A DNA stretch of 64,000 bases from Flaccisagitta enflata. Taxonomy: Eukaryota; Chaetognatha; Sagittoidea; Aphragmophora. The number at the start of each line of letters is the position of its first letter. Position 1 is the first letter of the stretch. The stretch lies in NCBI GenBank assembly GCA_965153355.1, contig OZ231126.1, forward strand, positions 87,668,001 to 87,732,000, read 5' to 3'. Below are positions 58,360 to 64,000 of this stretch, piece by piece. The notes beneath the pieces were generated by a model, which was not told the origin of the DNA, did no database searches, and saw nothing but the letters and a program-made list of their open reading frames with translations. The position numbers and the translations under genes are program-made.

Positions 58360-58690
58360 GTTTTGCACCCCTCAAACGGGGGGGGGGGTCGCAAATGGAC
58401 GCTCATCGGACAGGTGCTGCACACCTAAAAAAAAAACCCTCGGACGGGAGCTGCCCACCTTAACCATACTCTCAGACATGAGGTGGACACCTCAACCAAT
58501 CCTTCAGGTGGGCACTCTTCACTTCAAACAACCCTTGTAGATGAGAGCTGAATGCAGCACTAATTTTCAAAAGGGTGCTGAACACTCAGACTAAACCTTT
58601 AGACGGAATCTGCTCACCCCACCGAATCTTCAGAGGGAAGCAACACACTTCCATTAGACCTTTAGACAGGAGCTGCAGTCCCTTTTTTCA
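58360..58690 (+). repeat. Degenerate minisatellite, CGGACGGGAGCTGCCCACCT units
   Basis: About seven units of about 40-55 bp, each with (T/C)(A/C)GAC.GGAGCTG followed by CAC and CC(T/C). Divergence is high, so the array is old. Confidence 0.65.
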
Positions 58691-59045
58691 TAATTTCAAC
58701 ATGTCAAAAGCAGCTGCCTAAAACTGTGGAAAAGATTAAAATCCTAAATCTTCTCTCTTCTCTTTGTGTGCGTTTACAAATTCATATCAATTTTAGGTTG
58801 TTTTTTTTTTTTACTTTATCGAGTTGTTTCCGCCCTGTGTATTTTCTGAATCGCTTTATTGACCATCAGCAGCACAATATTTCGAGCGGAACAGGGTCGG
58901 TTGGTAGGGCGATCGTAAGTACATTTTGAAGAAAACACTATTGATTTAATTGTTATATAACTTGTAAAGACAGTCTCATCGATATCATGAGCTCCCTTTT
59001 GTATAATTTCAATCTCCAGATAAGTGCTTATTCCATTCTATTCAG

Positions 59046-59184
<139 letters not shown>

Positions 59185-59196
59185 GTTGATTATAAA

Positions 59197-59345
59197 AACA
59201 AGGCCGGATACACGGCTACCGAAGTCGCGTGCAGGTAGGCAGGGGTAGGGATGTAAAAACGCCCAAAAACGCCAAAAAAGAAAATGGTGACCGACCGACC
59301 GACCGACCGACATAGCGGGTTATAGAGTCGCGTGCACGTGACTAA
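59197..59345 (+). mobile_element. Complete short GACC-type element, about 150 bp
   Basis: AACAAGGCCGGATACACGGC, then AGTCGCGTGCAGGTAGGCAG, a (GACC)n tract, GACATAGCGGGTTATAGAGT and the palindromic end GTCGCGTGCACGTGAC. It is the most compact complete copy in the window. Confidence 0.8.
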
Positions 59346-59521
59346 AGATGAAACCGGGAAAAATTATTCAACGTGACTCTTGAGTCTTTTGATAAATCGG
59401 TAAAATTTGAATCATTTGATTATCAGGAAACCAATTTTAGATCTAGTGACAGATTGATAGAGACTCATCAGATTTCTAAATTGTTACTCCTTGCACTGTA
59501 ACGGGCAAAAACTGAAGGTGT

Positions 59522-59755
<234 letters not shown>

Positions 59756-59984
59756 TTGTCATGATCTGGTCCTTCTCCGTCATCAATCGATTGTGTTTAC
59801 ATGCATTCATTGCTGGTTCATTGATGACTGTTTGCGTCATATATTGATGTCTCTCTCACGTTTGTTTTTCCATTTTAGGAGAGGCATCTAGTTCTTGGGC
59901 ATTATATAACCTTTTCTACCTCGTTACGCGATATACATATTTTGTACGTCTACATTCCCTTCTCCTGTTATCTGCATCCAGATA

Positions 59985-60035
59985 CAGTAGATGTCGTCTA
60001 GACTTGGAAATACGGGGGAGCTCATAACCTCAGCA
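59985..60035 (+). repeat. Lone end of the CAGTAGATCTCGTCTAGACT family
   Basis: CAGTAGATGTCGTCTAGACT after a TA, then GGGGGAGCTCA. The next bases diverge from the two full copies, so this is a solo end or a related element. Confidence 0.6.
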
Positions 60036-60164
60036 TCTGTACAGTGAAGGGGCTGATATTTTTGCTAGACTACGGCTTACCTTACAAAAAAAACTTTTAG
60101 TATAAAATATTAGGATCAATCACTTTTATGGCAGAACTTCAGCTTCATCTATTTGCTTTAATTG

Positions 60165-60262
60165 CAAAACCAGCCTGGGATTCGAACCTGGAACTGTTAA
60201 AGAAATAAATTGATCAAGAGGGAATTGAAATCCAATGAGTTAACCACTAGACTAATTCTGAC
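60165..60262 (-). ncRNA. tRNA-like (SINE-type) sequence
   Basis: On the minus strand: TTAGTCTAGTGGTTAACTC (A-box and D-arm) followed about 50 bp later by GGTTCGAATCC (B-box). The segment between is too long for a normal tRNA. ATGGCAGAACTT and GCAAAACCAG recur on both sides (60129-60172 and 60333-60362) as partial direct repeats. Confidence 0.5.
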
Positions 60263-60473
60263 ACCTGTTTGATCAAAACAAATTTGTTTTAGTATATTCA
60301 AAAGAATTTTCTATTAGCTGCCCAGGATCATATGGCAGAACTTAGACCTTTTGCAAAACCAGTAGGATCAATGGTATTAGGATGATGACTGTATCCAAGT
60401 TCTAGACATCTACGTATCCTTTGCATATTCCAAGATAGAGCTATCGGCGAGACAGAGATAGACAGAGAGAAAG

Positions 60474-60705
<232 letters not shown>

Positions 60706-61069
60706 CAGATTGAAATGACAAAAAAAGAAATAAAAAATGAATAAAATCAGGAAGCGGAAAGACAGAATCAGAGAACAGTCATCATGATCATCATGCATCA
60801 TGTACCCAGACCAGGCAAAAAAAAATTGATGGGGCCCTCACGCTTTTTTCTGTGTCCAAAAAATGCATTTGCCAACAAAAATCTATTGATGACCTCAGTA
60901 GGTTTTACAAAGAAATCAGTGATTTGCTGCAAAAAGCAATGATAAACAAGCAACGCGGATGGGTAGTGGGCAGAGGGGTACAACCTTGCTTCACACCCCT
61001 CTTCCACCCCATACATAGCGGCAGGGCAGAAATGCGCATTTTTACACTTTACAACCCAATCACCATGTA

Positions 61070-62196
61070 CAGTGCGATGGGAGCAATGACGACCTAGACT
61101 GGAGGATAGATTTTAGGTATCTTTATTTTATTTGTATTATAAAATATTTGAGATCTAGGCTAATTAAAGGATGCTTTAATGAGTGAATGCCTTTGTAAAA
61201 CTTCAACTTGCGACTTGACCTCATCACAACTTCATTTTTCAAAGTTTTTACCCATCTCAATGGGGTTCCCATTAATTTTACATGGTTTTTAAAAAAAAAA
61301 TCAGCTAAATCCGTCCATTTTTTACAGGTTTTATGACCATTTAAAGTTTTGCCCAAAAATTAATTTGCATAGCTTTTGTTTATTAAAGATGGCCGTAAAC
61401 AGTCAGCGGACAAAACACAATAGGTATATATATCACTCCGTTGGTTTTGAACCAACCCACTGATGTTGAACAAAATGATGAAAACAACAACTGGATATTG
61501 GAATTACAGCCGGCTGTTAAGTTACAAAGTTGGCAAAAATCCAACTTTCACCAAATAGAATGAGACCTGCAGATTCATAATCCTGATGAAATTCTAAAAA
61601 GTTTGATATGTCACAACATATACTTTTACATGAAAATGAAAAATTTTTATCATTGTTTAATTTAATTATAACGCAATGTTAAAAAAGATATTTTTTACAA
61701 AAAGTGTTAAGTGTGACATATCAAACTTCTCAGAAATTCATCAGGAGTATGAATCTGCAAGTCTCATTCTATTTTGGAAAAATTGGATTTTTGCCAACTT
61801 CGTAACTTAACAGCCGGCTGTAATTTCAACAACCAGTTATTATTTACAGCATTCTGTTCAACATCAGTGGGTTGGATCAAAACCAACGGAGTGATATATA
61901 TACCTATTGTGTTTTGTCCGCTAACTGTAAAACTTGAAAAAATAGTTCAATTGAACCGATTTTTTCTAAAAAATTATATAGAATTTTTCACTTAAACTAA
62001 AAAGATAACTTAGAACCTTGAAAAATGAAGTCTTGATGACGTCAAGTCACAAGTTGAAGTTTAAGAGACGCAAATACATTTACTCAATAGAGTAACCTTT
62101 AATTAGCCTAGACCTCAAATATTTTGTAATACAAATAAAATTAGGATACTTAAAATCTATCCTCCAGTCAAGGTCATCATTGCTCCCATTGTACTG
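61070..62196. mobile_element. CAGTACGATGGGAGCAA family element carrying a nested insertion
   Basis: Ends CAGTGCGATGGGAGCAATGA and TCATTGCTCCCATTGTACTG, both flanked by TA. The arms match 21347-21928, but a second palindromic element (61400-61927) interrupts the centre. Confidence 0.85.
61400..61927. mobile_element. Nested palindromic element (CAGTCAGCGGACAAAACACA family)
   Basis: 528 bp, itself an inverted repeat with CAGT(C/T)AGCGGACAAAACAC ends and flanking TAAA on both sides. Inner arms share GTTAAGTTAC(G/A)AAGTTGGC. It sits at the centre of another fold-back element, so it is the younger insertion. Confidence 0.85.
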
Positions 62197-62328
62197 TACT
62201 AATGAACTGACGGACCAATGTTCGGACAAACAGGACTGACAGACTGACAGATTGACGGACTGATGGACGGAAGAAGCGTGTACACAACTCGGAAAAACTG
62301 AAAAAATTCACAATGTGGATATGGAACA

Positions 62329-63878
62329 ACTAGTCATCCAAGGATCATACATGGTCAGCGGTACCCTATGCCCTGCTTGGAGTGATCGGGAGAAGTTGTG
62401 GGGTGAGAGCAGGGCAGCGGCCTCTAAAGGGCCAATGTCCTATAGAACATAGAGGTGATTCATTAGGTACGACCGCCTGTGACTATTTTAAAACTTGTAA
62501 GGCCCACTGTGGATCCTGGAAACCATCAGGACGTTTTTCATATAACTCCAAGTTTCTCTTCAGTTTGGTATAGTCCACACGGTCATGAATCAGGGTCATA
62601 TCCAAAAAAAATATTTCATCTGGCTCTTTTTGAGAAAAATCACTTTTTGTGAAAATGTGTTGCATATGCGACATCATATGCGATATGCGATATGCGATAC
62701 CTCATTGTCGCATACGCAACGTCGCGTTGCGTATGGGACATAGTTGTTGCACATACTCACGCTCAACACATGTAAGAGGCAACAGACAGACCGACCAAAT
62801 GACAAAGCCGGGTGAAGTCTGTAAAGTCCCGTAGCATGCAACTGAAAACAAAATGAAAGAAAGCATCTCGTGGAATTTTTTTGTTGACTTTGTGGCGATG
62901 AACACAGAGAGCAAAATTTTGTTGAGCATCTTTCCGCTACACCCCCCAAATTGGGACTCTGAGGCTTTAAATCAGCGCTTAAATCAGACATTTTCAGGCC
63001 TCAGATTTGCTCTCTCAGGGCCAAAATCAGCCTGAAACGAGCTGTTAGAACCTCAAAACTCACTCTAAATAAACCCTATTCCCTTATTGATCGCTTTCAG
63101 GGGTCCAACAATTTCATTATGCTATAGGCGGTCTTGTGTGTTGCATAAGCAGCATTGTGTTGCAAAAAGTGATTTTTCTCTATAAGAGCCAGATGAAATA
63201 TTTTGTTAATTAGATTTTGATTTATGCACGTGTTGACTGAAGAAACTGAAGACAAACTAAGGTAATATGAAAAATGTCCTGGTGGTTCCCAGGATCCGCA
63301 GTGAAGGTGTTGAGATTTGAACTATTTAGGTGGGCTATGGGTCATTATGCATTAGACTGAGGTTTGGATCCACATGCAGGGATTTGAGTCTTAAGGCTGA
63401 GATTTTGTCTGGATTTAGACTTAAAGTCTAATACTTGAGCCTTATGGCTGGAATTAGGGCCTTGAGGCTAGAATATGGTTATGGATTGTGGTCAACAAGC
63501 TGGGATTTGGGCCAACAGGCTGGGATATGGGCCAACAGGCTGGGATTTAGGCCAACAGGATGGGATTTAGGCCAACAGGATGGGACTTGGGCCAATGGGA
63601 TGGGATTTGGGCCAGCAGTCTGGGATTTGGGCCAGCAGGCTGGGATTTTAGCCAACAGGCTGGGATTTGGGCCGTCAGGCTGGCATATGGACCAATAGGC
63701 TGTGATTTGGGCCAACAAGCTGAGATTTGGGCCAACAGGCTAAGATTTGGGACAAAAAGCTGGGATTTGGGCCTTAAGTCCTTAGAGGGGGGGGACAGAC
63801 AGATGGACTGACGTACATAATGGTTCACCTTTGCATTCTACAGGACATCGGCCCTTTGGGGCCGCTGCCAAAAAGGAA
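62329..63878 (+). mobile_element. Large hairpin-headed element with GGGATTTGGGCCAACAGGCT core
   Basis: The head is at 62329-62465 and the right end CGGCCCTTTGGGGCCGCTGC at 63848-63878. The 20 bp core (63375-63780) and a separate inverted repeat (62490-63310) lie inside. It could be one composite element or two nested ones. Confidence 0.6.
62490..63310. repeat. Inverted repeat inside the large hairpin-headed element
   Basis: ATTTCATCTGGCTCTTTTTG near 62610 and its complement near 63180-63205 pair. CCAGGATCC / GGATCCTGG-type outer arms (62513 and 63288) extend the pairing. The loop holds a GCATATGCGA-rich stretch (62660-62740). Confidence 0.6.
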
Positions 63879-64000
63879 AGTTTTGATGAAACAGGGACGT
63901 GCCTATCCATTCACCGCCGACTGTCCAGGCCCTTCAACATGTGCATACAAATCGACATAACTCATTCAAATTTAAAAAGAAAGGAGACAGAACGAGATAA

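Noticed and set aside
63435-63828. Gly/Trp-rich frames on both strands
   Set aside because: They arise from the GGGATTTGGGCCAACAGGCT tandem core and have no independent support.

Overview
The window reads as nuclear DNA of an invertebrate animal. Genes are split by GT-AG introns. A noggin homologue is present, a BMP antagonist found in animals but missing from the fly and nematode models. An RH-domain (Rubicon/PLEKHM/DEF8-type) protein is also present. The intergenic and intronic DNA is saturated with microsatellites, minisatellites, fold-back elements and short hairpin-ended repeats. I cannot name the species; a spiralian or other aquatic invertebrate is only a guess.

Three genes can be rebuilt exon by exon with consistent reading phases. 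(1) A noggin homologue, + strand, 16691-19339, four exons, 415 aa, with a TATA box about 420 bp upstream of its ATG. (2) A METTL27-like methyltransferase gene, + strand, 25227-36011, sixteen coding exons, 934 aa, holding FOUR complete class I SAM-methyltransferase domains in tandem in one open frame. A phase-1 intron sits at the same place in all four repeats. (3) An RH-domain zinc protein, - strand, 49642 down to 41859, seven coding exons, at least 581 aa, whose RH domain is split by Asn-, Ala- and Ser-rich inserts and whose last zinc cluster is not visible. A Tc1-type transposase 3' relic lies at 41297-41530. No rRNA, CRISPR or clearly functional tRNA gene was found; two tRNA-like sequences (about 50768 and 60165) look SINE-like.

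The rest is repeat DNA with real structure. 1-16000 holds satellites and three kinds of dispersed element. 20000-25200 holds fold-back elements and short GACC-type elements. 36000-41800 and 50000-64000 hold long palindromic elements with CAGT...ACTG ends at TA sites, including one nested insertion, plus long GA, CA and TTC tracts. Two dispersed families look undescribed. One ends in a near-perfect palindrome around GTCGCGTGCACGCGAC and carries a (GACC)n tract. The other has a head predicted to fold into several hairpins whose stems change in a compensatory way between copies, and a core of 20-35 bp tandem repeats.

The three genes share no obvious pathway. The striking biology is the four-domain methyltransferase, the way its introns have been colonised by microsatellites starting right at splice donors, and a minisatellite grown from the 3' end of one of its exons together with its splice donor.
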